Assembly (NCBI GenBank): GCA_937873695.1
Contig: CALMYL010000008.1
Coordinates: 361,369-425,368 of the forward strand
DNA length: 64,000 bases
Origin: an uncultured Ignavibacteria bacterium
GTDB taxonomy: Bacteria; Bacteroidota; Ignavibacteria; Tepidaquicellales; OLB5
Direction: 5' to 3'
How positions within the stretch are numbered: the stretch's first letter is position 1; each line of letters opens with the position of its first letter. Position numbers and translations under genes: made by a program. The notes below the pieces were generated by a model. The model made no database searches and was not told the origin of the DNA. It saw only the letters and a list, made by a program, of their open reading frames with translations. Shown here piece after piece: positions 10,452-19,600 of the stretch.

Positions 10452-13094
10452 CTATTTAACCAGAATAAGTTTCATAGTTTTTGAGTAAGTTTCGCCGTTT
10501 ACCCCGAAGGCTAGGATCCTGTAAAAATATACCCCTGATGAAAGATCCGTTCCGTTGAATTCCGCTGTATGGTAACCTGAATTTACATTTCCATCAGCCA
10601 GTACAGAAACTTCCTTACCTGTCAGGTCATAAACTCTAAGACTTACTTTCGCGTTAAAAGGCAGCTGATAGTCGATCTTTGATACCGGATTCGAAGGATT
10701 TGGATAGTTTTGTGAAATTTCAAATTTTACCGGTTTCCCTATCACAGATTCAGTTGTATTCTGCGGTGAAAAATATTCAAAATTTCCGTTAAGGTCTACC
10801 TGTTTTATCCTGAACCGGTATGTACCGTCAGTTAATTTCTTTGCCCGGTAAACGTATTCAATTTCCGTGTTTGAATTACCGTTGCCGTTTACAAAAGCTG
10901 TTTTTTCCCATGGTGAAAATGAACCGGTGCTTTCCTCTTTCCTGCAGTATTCTATCTCAAATCCTTTGTTGTTGATTTCCAATGAAGTTACCCAAGTCAG
11001 TAAAACATCCCGGTTTATCACGCTGCACGTAAACGATGCAAGTGTCACCGGAAGTGGATTTCCTGCAGAAGCGCCAATCGAAAATGAATTTCCGTTTCCA
11101 TTGCTCCCGCCCAGATCAGTTATGTTCATTCCCTGCCTGTTCACTTCAGGTTTGGAAGGAGACCCGGTTCCGCTCAAAAACGTTCCTCCAGCCTTAACAC
11201 TGTTATTAACAATTGTCAGGCCGCTGACGTCGTTAATGCCATCAAGTCCTTCGGAACTTATCTTAACTGAAATTGTTCTGGAACCCAGGCTCCAGCTGCC
11301 GCTTTGTGTAACAAGCCAGGACATTTTGCTTTTCTTATCTATTGTATATATTCCGTCATTAAAGGGCGGGATTGATTCAGAGCCGGGAAGGTCTGTGTGT
11401 TTAACAGTAAGCATTCCGCCATTTGTAATTGAAGAGTTTGAAAAGGCTAATGAAATACCCCTGTTATTTGCTCCGGCACCCATCGGGAAAGTGAATGTTA
11501 AAGTTGTTGGTAAACCTGATTTACTGAACCATCTGCTGAATGAGCCTGAACCCGTCAAAAAACCGGAAGTATAAGTTAACGTCCCGGGTTCAGTAGTACC
11601 TGAACCAAGGACTATATTGCTGCTTTGCATTTCTATGCTGCCGCCCTGCATTTTAAGTACGTTTGCTGAGCCTCTTGAGAGTTTTATATTTGAACTTCCA
11701 CCTTTTTCAGAGAGTGTAATTCCTTCAGGGTTTAAAATAGTAAGACTATTGAGTTCCAGATCTTTATTGTTCATTTCAACTACCTGCATCTCGCTGCCCC
11801 TCATAACCAATTCAGCAAGATCCGCGAAACCGCTTGTGAGTGATGCCGAAGAGCTGAATTTTAAATTTCCGCCTATTTGCAGTTTGAATTTTCCGGTACC
11901 GTTGTTGTTAAGTCTGGTATTAACAAGTTCAAGATCTTTCTTTATCAGCAGGTCCGGCGAATTGATACTGAAACTGTAAGTATGTCCGCCGCCTGAGTTT
12001 AACAAAAGGTTTTCGTAAGTTGATTCAGCCGGAATTCCCGCAAGTGAAGATGAAAACAATACCTCTAAATATGAACCGGGATAAAGATTCCCGAATACCG
12101 GTAAATTGCTTGTTGACTGGCTGATAACCAGTTTTGAGCCCTTTCGGATATCGGTAACAGCATTAAGCTGCGCGCTGTTTATGGTTTTAAGTACGGTTTC
12201 GGTCACTCCGTTCCCGATAATTACTTTTGAATTTGTTCCGCTTACTGTCCAGTATTCGCTGAAATTGATCACAGTTCCGGTGCTTATTACAAAATTCTGG
12301 TAACCATCTGTGAAGTTGTCCGGCCTTTCACCATTACCCTCTGGTGTTGATGACCAGCTTCCGGTTGAACTTAAATTACCGGTACCTTTGTAATAGTAGT
12401 ATGTTACTTTACCGTAAGCAGCAACATCAATGTTATCTATTGCAAATCCGGGGTAGCTGCCTGTGCCGGTAATTTCTCTTGATGACCATCTTACCTGAAC
12501 AACGTTTTGATTGTCGCACTCAGCAGGTAGTTCAACAGAGAATATTTTGCTGTTTTGCCCTGATGTAGTTGTACCTGTTTGAGTTGTGGTATTATTTATA
12601 TATACCCTTGAATTGAGCGATTTGAATTCACCGGATGTACCGACCCTGTATTGAAGCTCAACTCCGTTTATTCTCGTGTTTGTGGATCCGCTGTAAGGAT
12701 TTCGTAATGTCATGATCTCGTACTCAACAACTACATTGGTGTTGCCGGCGGTTTTCAGGGAAAGAACGAGTGAATAGTCGCCATCTACGGCATTTAAGAA
12801 CCCCAGCTTTCCATTGTAATTGTAAATGCCCTTTGCTGTGCTCGAAGCGTATCCTCTTGATGTAAGCGAGCTGTTGTTGGCAGCAGGATTTAGGTCGAAA
12901 TCTGTGCCTGATTGCGAAGAAACTTTCCATCCCTGCCATCCTGCCGGATAAGTTGAGGAATTGTGACTTAATCCTGAAAAATCTGTGTTATATGGAATCT
13001 GCTGTGCTGCCGGATTGGATTGTGAATAAATAAATGAAGGTATTAAAACAGACGTAAAGATAAGTGAAAATAGGATAATAAGTGTTTTGTTCAT
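10452..13094 (-). CDS. Large secreted beta-rich protein with T9SS sorting domain
   Basis: 880 residues with a signal peptide (1-25, ending FIYSQ). Residues ~30-230 look like a beta-sandwich module (ends GFAIDNIDVAAYG). From about 235, GTGNLSSTGSWSS opens a Gly/Ser/Asn-rich region that reads as beta-solenoid up to ~690. This is followed by the PLPVTLASF linker domain also seen in two neighbouring secreted proteins and the sorting domain from about 790 (NYPNPSNPVSKIDYQLP, SSGVYFYRI, MKLILVK). No enzymatic motif is visible. The gene is flanked by a candidate promoter at 13169-13200 and a terminator at 10392-10422, so it is probably its own transcription unit. It shares its last ~200 residues' architecture with the genes at 1519 and 3141, which suggests family expansion of T9SS clients. 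Confidence 0.85.
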   Translation of the reverse strand: MNKTLIILFSLIFTSVLIPSFIYSQSNPAAQQIPYNTDFSGLSHNSSTYPAGWQGWKVSSQSGTDFDLNPAANNSSLTSRGYASSTAKGIYNYNGKLGFLNAVDGDYSLVLSLKTAGNTNVVVEYEIMTLRNPYSGSTNTRINGVELQYRVGTSGEFKSLNSRVYINNTTTQTGTTTSGQNSKIFSVELPAECDNQNVVQVRWSSREITGTGSYPGFAIDNIDVAAYGKVTYYYYKGTGNLSSTGSWSSTPEGNGERPDNFTDGYQNFVISTGTVINFSEYWTVSGTNSKVIIGNGVTETVLKTINSAQLNAVTDIRKGSKLVISQSTSNLPVFGNLYPGSYLEVLFSSSLAGIPAESTYENLLLNSGGGHTYSFSINSPDLLIKKDLELVNTRLNNNGTGKFKLQIGGNLKFSSSASLTSGFADLAELVMRGSEMQVVEMNNKDLELNSLTILNPEGITLSEKGGSSNIKLSRGSANVLKMQGGSIEMQSSNIVLGSGTTEPGTLTYTSGFLTGSGSFSRWFSKSGLPTTLTFTFPMGAGANNRGISLAFSNSSITNGGMLTVKHTDLPGSESIPPFNDGIYTIDKKSKMSWLVTQSGSWSLGSRTISVKISSEGLDGINDVSGLTIVNNSVKAGGTFLSGTGSPSKPEVNRQGMNITDLGGSNGNGNSFSIGASAGNPLPVTLASFTCSVINRDVLLTWVTSLEINNKGFEIEYCRKEESTGSFSPWEKTAFVNGNGNSNTEIEYVYRAKKLTDGTYRFRIKQVDLNGNFEYFSPQNTTESVIGKPVKFEISQNYPNPSNPVSKIDYQLPFNAKVSLRVYDLTGKEVSVLADGNVNSGYHTAEFNGTDLSSGVYFYRILAFGVNGETYSKTMKLILVK

Positions 13095-13168
13095 TTAATA
13101 GATTTAATTAAAGATTAATATAAAGCTCTATTCTGCATCTTTAGTTTCCCTACTAAATTGATGATATA

Positions 13169-13200
13169 CAAAAATAACTGGCTAATGGCAACTAATTCAA
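13169..13200 (-). promoter_or_regulatory. Candidate Bacteroidota-type promoter
   Basis: On the minus strand TTG is followed after 21 bases by TATTTTTG, about 75 bases upstream of the ATG at 13094. It fits the same pattern as the site at 1402-1432. Confidence 0.4.
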
Positions 13201-13321
13201 TAATGCCGGCCATGAGTTCTCAAATTACTCTCTAAACTGATTTAGTAATACTTTCACGGGTTACAAAACTCTGAGTTTCGGTTAAAGTGTTTTAGTGAGG
13301 CTCTGTAAGAATTCAGGCAAG

Positions 13322-13978
13322 TTAGCTGTTTACAGCTATATAGGATTTCGTGAGGAAAAAGTACTTTTCTTTAATTATCCTGCAGCCTCGAAAATGATTT
13401 TTTAGTTCTTTTAGCTTTAATAAGGAGTTTTCTTGAAGAAGCCTTTGGGCTTCTGCGCTGTTCTGGCACTTTTTAAACCATCCCATATCGAAGTTTAGCA
13501 GAAAAAACATCTTAACTGATTTCGGCATAAACTGAAAACATGGGAATAAAAAATGCGGCTCAAAAGGAAAGTAGAAGCTTGGAGTCTGAACGAAATATTT
13601 CTTGCCAACACGTTTTATCTCATCTGCCATCTTCTGCCGGTTTTCTTTCAAAGGAATGTGCTCTATAACAGAATTTGAAAATACAACACCAAAACTGGCT
13701 GTTTTAAATTGCGATAGATCCGCAGCGTTGCCTGCTATGAATTTCAGATTTTTCGAACTACCGGGTCCCAAATCTGTAAGATTCAGGATAGTTATGAAAT
13801 AATCACTGTTATCTATTATACCCATCTGCTTCCAGAAATCAAAAGTACCTCCTACATCAAGTATAGTAACAGGCGGTGGAACATCTTTTGTGTACTCCAG
13901 GAAATTTCTGAATCTTTTTCTGCGAAACTTGTTTGCAAGGGAATCACTATCAGTATTATCAAGCAGTTTCTTAAACAC
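13322..13978 (-). CDS. Class I SAM-dependent methyltransferase
   Basis: 218 residues, beginning with GTG three bases after the TAG of the upstream gene and preceded by AGTAGG, so it is probably translationally coupled. The SAM-binding motif I is ILDVGGTFDFW (about residues 39-49). An acidic strand end and the post-motif FSNSVIEHI (about 107-115) follow, as in methyltransferase type 11 / UbiE-like enzymes. It is the last gene of the long glycan operon that begins at 30081. A substrate cannot be named; modification of a sugar or lipid carrier of the same pathway is an inference from context. Confidence 0.8.
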   Translation of the reverse strand: MFKKLLDNTDSDSLANKFRRKRFRNFLEYTKDVPPPVTILDVGGTFDFWKQMGIIDNSDYFITILNLTDLGPGSSKNLKFIAGNAADLSQFKTASFGVVFSNSVIEHIPLKENRQKMADEIKRVGKKYFVQTPSFYFPFEPHFLFPCFQFMPKSVKMFFLLNFDMGWFKKCQNSAEAQRLLQENSLLKLKELKNHFRGCRIIKEKYFFLTKSYIAVNS

Positions 13979-13981
13979 AAC

Positions 13982-16669
13982 CTACTTAACTACTATCATT
14001 TTCTTAATATCAGTAAATTTACCCGCAGAAAGCCTGTAGAAATATACCCCGCTGGCAAAACCGGATGCGTTCCAAACCGCGCTGTATTTGCCCGGCCGCA
14101 AAGCTGAATTCACCAGTACGGCGGCAATTCTGCCGGTAACATCATAAATAACCAGCTCTACATCAGTGTCCACACCGGAAGGTATATCAAAATTAATGGT
14201 TGTAACAGGATTAAATGGATTCGGATAATTATTATAGAGCATATATCTATCCGGTATTATGGAGCTGATCGGTTCTATCCCGATTACCTGAGTTGTAAAT
14301 CGCCAGGTTACCGACCATGGCCCGAATCCCCCCACATTGAATCCCCTTACACGCCAGTAATATACAGAACTTCCGCTCAAAAGACCTGAAGGCATAGCAG
14401 ACTGTGATGGCACTATCGTAGTATCAAGCAGAGTTGTATTAAAAAGTGAATCAGAAGAAACAAGCAGTTTATAACCTGCTGTACCGAATACATCGTTCCA
14501 ATCCAGTGTAAGATTGAGAGGCTGGTTAACCGCGCCGTTCGGCGGCGCAAGCAGTGTAGGCGCGGCAACAGGCGGTGATATCACAGTATGGAAGTGCCAA
14601 ACCTGCGAATAAGGACCCGTTCCGGCATTATTGGTTGCATTTACCCGCCAATAATATGTTGTATTATTGCTGAGTATTCCGCCCGGCACATTATATTGCG
14701 AAAAAGTTAAACCGCCGGCATTTATTAAATTAGGAATAGTAAATGTTGAATCAGTTGAAAGCTGCACCCTGAATGAAGCTGCATACTGAACGCTGTCCCA
14801 ATTCAATGTTGGAGTTGTTGATATATCCACTGCGCCGTTTGGCGGATCAACAAGTACAGGCGCAACGGGGGGAATAAGCAATGTCATAAACCTGAACGGA
14901 TTTGCCCACGGACCCGTGCCTATAGGATTTGTTGTTCTTACCCGCCAGAAATATGTCTGTACATTAGTAAGCAAGCCGGTTCTGACAGGAACCTGTGAAA
15001 TACTGAACCCTGAAGTATCCCATAATACTGTAGCAAATGTTGAATCCTGCGAGAGCTGCACCTGGTATGATGTTGCCGAAATATCTTCAACCCAGTCCAG
15101 CAGGGGAGTGAGGCTTACCCCTGTAGCAAAATTTGCGGGTGAAAGAAGTGCAGGCGCGGCAGGCATTCCAAGCAGCGTTGTGAAATTGAATATCGACGAC
15201 CATGGACCTGTGCCTGCAATATTTGTCGCGCTAACGCGCCAATAGTACCTGAAGTTATTCTGGAGTTGGGGTGTAACTAAATTTAGAAATGACTGCGTTA
15301 TGCCCGAGATGAATACCGGTGCATTTGAAAACGAAGTATCAAGTGCCGCTTGCAAAGTGTATGAATCAGCAGGTGAGGTGCTGTCCCAGTCAAAAAATGG
15401 CGTTAAAGAAACATTGGATGCACCATTTACAGGTGTGATCAGTCCCGGCGCGTTAGGAAGTGCAACAATCGTTCTGAAACTGAAGCTGTATGACCATGGA
15501 CCTATTCCGCCTTCACTTTGCCCCCGAACGCGCCAGAAATAACGTGTATTATTAAGCAGGCTGCCTCCGGGGATATTAATATTACTGAAGACTATCTGCG
15601 ATGAATCAACAACCGGCGAAGCATAAGCGGTATCTTCATCTATTTGAACCTGGTATGTTTTGGCAGTAGTTATTGAATCCCAGTCCAGCAGGGCATTCAG
15701 GTTCACATTCACTGCACCGTTAACCGGTGCGGTTAAAACCGGTGCACCCGGTATCTGGAATCCGCCGTTTACCGTAAAAATTATATTTCCTGCTGAGCCC
15801 GCAATGAAACCTGTTTGAACATTCACAAATGATACGCCGTTCCAGTCCTGACCCGCCAACGGGCTTACCTGTGATACCCAGCTTACCCCGCCATTTGTTG
15901 TGCGGATAATGAAATTACCATTGGCACTACCAGTGCCGGTGTTCGCGTTTAAAAAACTGAAATTAGTTATCCTGCCTGTTATCCCAGAAGTAAGTACACT
16001 CCAGCTTGTGCCGCCATCGGTTGATTTGATGAGTTTACCGCTTTCGCCTCCGGCGTAAACTACATTCGCGTTAATTACACTTAATGCAAAAAGGTGATCT
16101 GGTATGCCTGTTGTCATTGCTGACCAGTTTGCACCTCCATCAGTTGTTTTAAGTATTGTACCGCCATATCCTGAGACAAAACCTGTTGATGCATCAATGA
16201 ACTTTATATTGCTCAGGTTCTGAGTTGTACCTGATGTTAACGCCGTCCACACTGAGCCGCCGTTGGTGGTTTTATCCAATGCGCCGACGCCCGAGCAGGT
16301 ATATCCTGTATTTGCGTCAACAAAAAATATCCCGCGGTGCAGCCTTACAGGTCCGCCCGGGTCGACCCAGGTAGTGCCGCCGTTAGTGGTTTTATAAAAT
16401 ACAGCATCGCCGCTGATAAATCCAGTGGATGCGTTCAGCATAAATATTCCGTACAGGTTATCAGCCGGTACGGTTTGAGTGAACCAGTTTGAACCGCCGT
16501 TCGTGGTCTTTCGGATAGTACCCGAAAGTCCTATGGCAAAACCTGTGTTTGCGTCTGTAAAAAAAATATTCGTAAGCGGATTTGATGTACCGCTGGTCTG
16601 TGAAAACCACTGGGAATTAATTCCCGCAGTGGATATAAAGAATGATAATATTAATAATAAATATTTCAA
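13982..16669 (-). CDS. Secreted YCF48 propeller plus fibronectin-III-like repeat protein, T9SS sorted
   Basis: 895 residues. The signal peptide ends GINSQ. Residues ~20-310 hold six to seven YCF48/BNR repeats (IRKTTNGGSNW, ILKTTDGGANW, LIKSTDGGTSW). Residues ~310-800 hold five near-identical Fn3-like modules, each opening with A-P-x-L-x-x-P-x-N-G-A and closing with YFWRV/YYWRV...GTGPW. The sorting domain starts near 812 (NYPNPFNPVTTINFDIP, SGVYFYRL, MIVVK). The gene starts with TTG directly after the TAA of the C25 peptidase gene, with no spacer, so the two are probably translated in tandem. The architecture suggests a surface adhesin or scaffold; being co-transcribed with a PorU-type peptidase makes it a likely client of that enzyme (inference). 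Confidence 0.83.
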   Translation of the reverse strand: MKYLLLILSFFISTAGINSQWFSQTSGTSNPLTNIFFTDANTGFAIGLSGTIRKTTNGGSNWFTQTVPADNLYGIFMLNASTGFISGDAVFYKTTNGGTTWVDPGGPVRLHRGIFFVDANTGYTCSGVGALDKTTNGGSVWTALTSGTTQNLSNIKFIDASTGFVSGYGGTILKTTDGGANWSAMTTGIPDHLFALSVINANVVYAGGESGKLIKSTDGGTSWSVLTSGITGRITNFSFLNANTGTGSANGNFIIRTTNGGVSWVSQVSPLAGQDWNGVSFVNVQTGFIAGSAGNIIFTVNGGFQIPGAPVLTAPVNGAVNVNLNALLDWDSITTAKTYQVQIDEDTAYASPVVDSSQIVFSNINIPGGSLLNNTRYFWRVRGQSEGGIGPWSYSFSFRTIVALPNAPGLITPVNGASNVSLTPFFDWDSTSPADSYTLQAALDTSFSNAPVFISGITQSFLNLVTPQLQNNFRYYWRVSATNIAGTGPWSSIFNFTTLLGMPAAPALLSPANFATGVSLTPLLDWVEDISATSYQVQLSQDSTFATVLWDTSGFSISQVPVRTGLLTNVQTYFWRVRTTNPIGTGPWANPFRFMTLLIPPVAPVLVDPPNGAVDISTTPTLNWDSVQYAASFRVQLSTDSTFTIPNLINAGGLTFSQYNVPGGILSNNTTYYWRVNATNNAGTGPYSQVWHFHTVISPPVAAPTLLAPPNGAVNQPLNLTLDWNDVFGTAGYKLLVSSDSLFNTTLLDTTIVPSQSAMPSGLLSGSSVYYWRVRGFNVGGFGPWSVTWRFTTQVIGIEPISSIIPDRYMLYNNYPNPFNPVTTINFDIPSGVDTDVELVIYDVTGRIAAVLVNSALRPGKYSAVWNASGFASGVYFYRLSAGKFTDIKKMIVVK

Positions 16670-19600
16670 TTATTTCAATATGGCTAATTTCTGGATGGAT
16701 GTTTCGGTTTTGCCGCTGCCTTCAAGTATTAGCTTATACAAATATATGCCGTTTGCCATAGTCTCGCCATCGCCATCTTTGCCATCCCAGTATATCTGGT
16801 TAAAACCAACTCTTGCTGAACCCGTGACATCTCTCACATGCCTGCCGGCAACTGTGAATATTTTTATCAGGCAGGATTGCGGCGCTTCTGATGCAAAAAG
16901 ATCGAAAGTGAAATATGTATCACCCTGCATGGGATTTGGATAGTTGAAAAGATTGCGAACTGCAAAATCATAGCTTACATAGGCATTATCTATCAATGTA
17001 TCCCTGTTGCCGTCCTTATCTGTACCGTAATACTGCAGAAGGTGTGTGCCTGCCGATAGCTCAGGCTTGTAAAGCACGCTCGTTTTCAGATTGCCGTCAT
17101 TCACTGCGGTGAAAGTTATTTCCGGATTTTGCTGCCCTGCGTTATAATAATTTATCCTTCTGCCGTCAAGCTTAATGTAAATTCCTGTAGTATCTGTAAT
17201 GCTGTATTCAAGTTTACTCTCATCAAAGAATCTGAAAAGTATTTCAGGTTTTGCAGCTATAAGATCACCGTTTAAGATCTTTATCCCGTCATAAGTAACA
17301 TCTATTGCCGGACCCGTTGAATCACCATAAATTACAATATCCGTAAATGCAAAATTGTTGAAGGGGTAATAGTCGTTCTGGTTATTCAGCATCAATACTT
17401 CGAAATTAATATCCAGTGTATCAATTGTTGACTGAGGATTCTTTAACCCCTGTGTATTGAATGTTACCTGGGATAAATAATTGCTGTCAGGCATCAGTGG
17501 AGTATAAATTGTATCCTGCTTCAGGGTTACCAGTCCGTTATATGCATTTGCTGTCCATTTGTATACTATAGTACCTGCCGGAACAAACCCGATATTATGA
17601 TTCCTGACGCTTATTGTTACCTGTGCTCCTTCATCAACAACTGAATCGCTGCGGATAAATGAATAATTATCAGGTATAATCTCAGCAGGTGGTGTGTACT
17701 TGAAGTATAATGATCTGAATTCCGGGGATTCCAGTCCGGAAAGAGTATCAATTTCAATATTCGCTTTCAATCTGAGATCAGGGTAAACAAAACTATTTAC
17801 TGTATCAAGATTTGAGAATACATTTGAACTTAAATTTGTGTGCAACGGCACAGAATTTCCGAAAATGTCTATACCGGTTACATCAAAGTTTACTGAAGAA
17901 CCGCCCGGCAATGTCCTGTTCCATGAAAAATACTTCCATCTGTGTGCCGGCCCGATCGAAAAATTAATTGTGCCAAGAGTGCTAAGAAAGACCGGATTCA
18001 AATTGGCAAATGAAGGTGTCCAGACAAAATTTGAAGAATATCTGTGGAATTGTTCGGAAGCGTTCTGCGGCTGAGCATTAAGATATCCAATGAACGCATA
18101 TGAATCAAACTGGTCAAACCTGGTTACTGAATCGATCAAAGTAGCGCCAAACTGTCTTATCTTGTTTTTGGCAGTTTGTTTCAAACTATCAGAAACAGGT
18201 ACAAATGATGCCATCATTATCATAACATAATGTGTGGTATCAAATGTATTCATGAAATTCAGGACTGAATCAGATGAAGAAGCAGATGACATTCTGAAGT
18301 TTTTTATCTCCACTATGCCGCCTGTCAATTTCCTTACTTTTGCTATATTCAATCCGGTGTTTTGACCACCATCAGCATATGATGAAAACTGATTAATTAT
18401 GAAGTATGAAGCTTCGCTTCCGTTGCTGCCAAACGATTTTACTTCAAGCGAACCTGACGAATTATTCAGTTTAAACCCGCTGCCGGTATAATACAAGCCT
18501 GAATATGAATTAGCCGGAAATTGTCCCAATAACCGCGGATATAATGTTACGATCGAATCATTATTAACTGACTTTGATGAAGTCTGTACAATTGCGGGAT
18601 TGTAAACAAATTTATTTGTTTCAGACCAACCGGCGCTATCGCCATTAATTATTGCGTTGGTTCTCCAGTAGTAAACTTTGTTTGAATCAAGCAGCGGTAT
18701 ACGATAACGTACTTTATTGGCAACACCGCTTATACTACTGTTTGAATAATTCAGCAACAAAGTGTTAAATGAAGATGATGTATCAACCTGTAAAATTACT
18801 TTCACGCTGTTCCTCCGCAGATCAACCTGCGGATTCAAACCCACAAACTCTACGGAATCTTCAGCAATTACTGAATTATTTATTGGTTTTAAGGGAGTAT
18901 ATGAAATATTTCTCAGTGGAAGCGGCAGAACAATTACATTGTTCGATGGATCCTCATTCGGATAAATATTACCGTAATCTATCGTAGCCTTCAGTGAATA
19001 ATTCCCAAGAGTATCAATACTGAAAGTATATGACAGCGTATCGTAAATTTTAAAATTAACAATATTAGTATCTTTAAAACGGAACTGCTGTCCGTTTTTC
19101 AGTATCTCAAACCTGACCGGGCAATTAGGAACGAACAATCCGTAATTTTTAGGGAAAATTTTCCACGTAACTGTTTCACCAACAAGAGGGTACTGGTCTG
19201 TTATCCTGTAATCAGTTTGTCCAATCACAAATTCGGGTCCCGCAGGCAGCAGAAGTTTTGCCGCCGGGTCGCCCAGCAGGTTGTAACAATTAATCATATT
19301 ACGTACCTGGAAATTGGAAGTATCCGGAAGCATTCTGTTATTGGCAAATTTTATAAGTGAACCCAGTCTTCTGATAGTATCCTGAGATAACCCTATAAAT
19401 ACGTGCTTATTAATTTCATTGCCTGCCCCTGAAAAACTCCAGCCGGTTGTACCCAGAAATCCCAAAGCTCCCCGGTTAGGCGTGAACACAAATTTCTCGC
19501 CAAAGCTCCTGAAATTCGCATCGGCGTTTATTCCGGTAAAACACGTCATGCTCAGAACCAGTGGCAGACGGTTACCGTTTGAAAGCGTCTGAGGTTCTTC

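Noticed and set aside
10867-11574. Long plus-strand frame (235 codons) opposite a secreted-protein gene
   Set aside because: Antisense to a clear signal-peptide/T9SS protein. The frame is open because of the Ser/Gly/Asn codon bias of the real gene.
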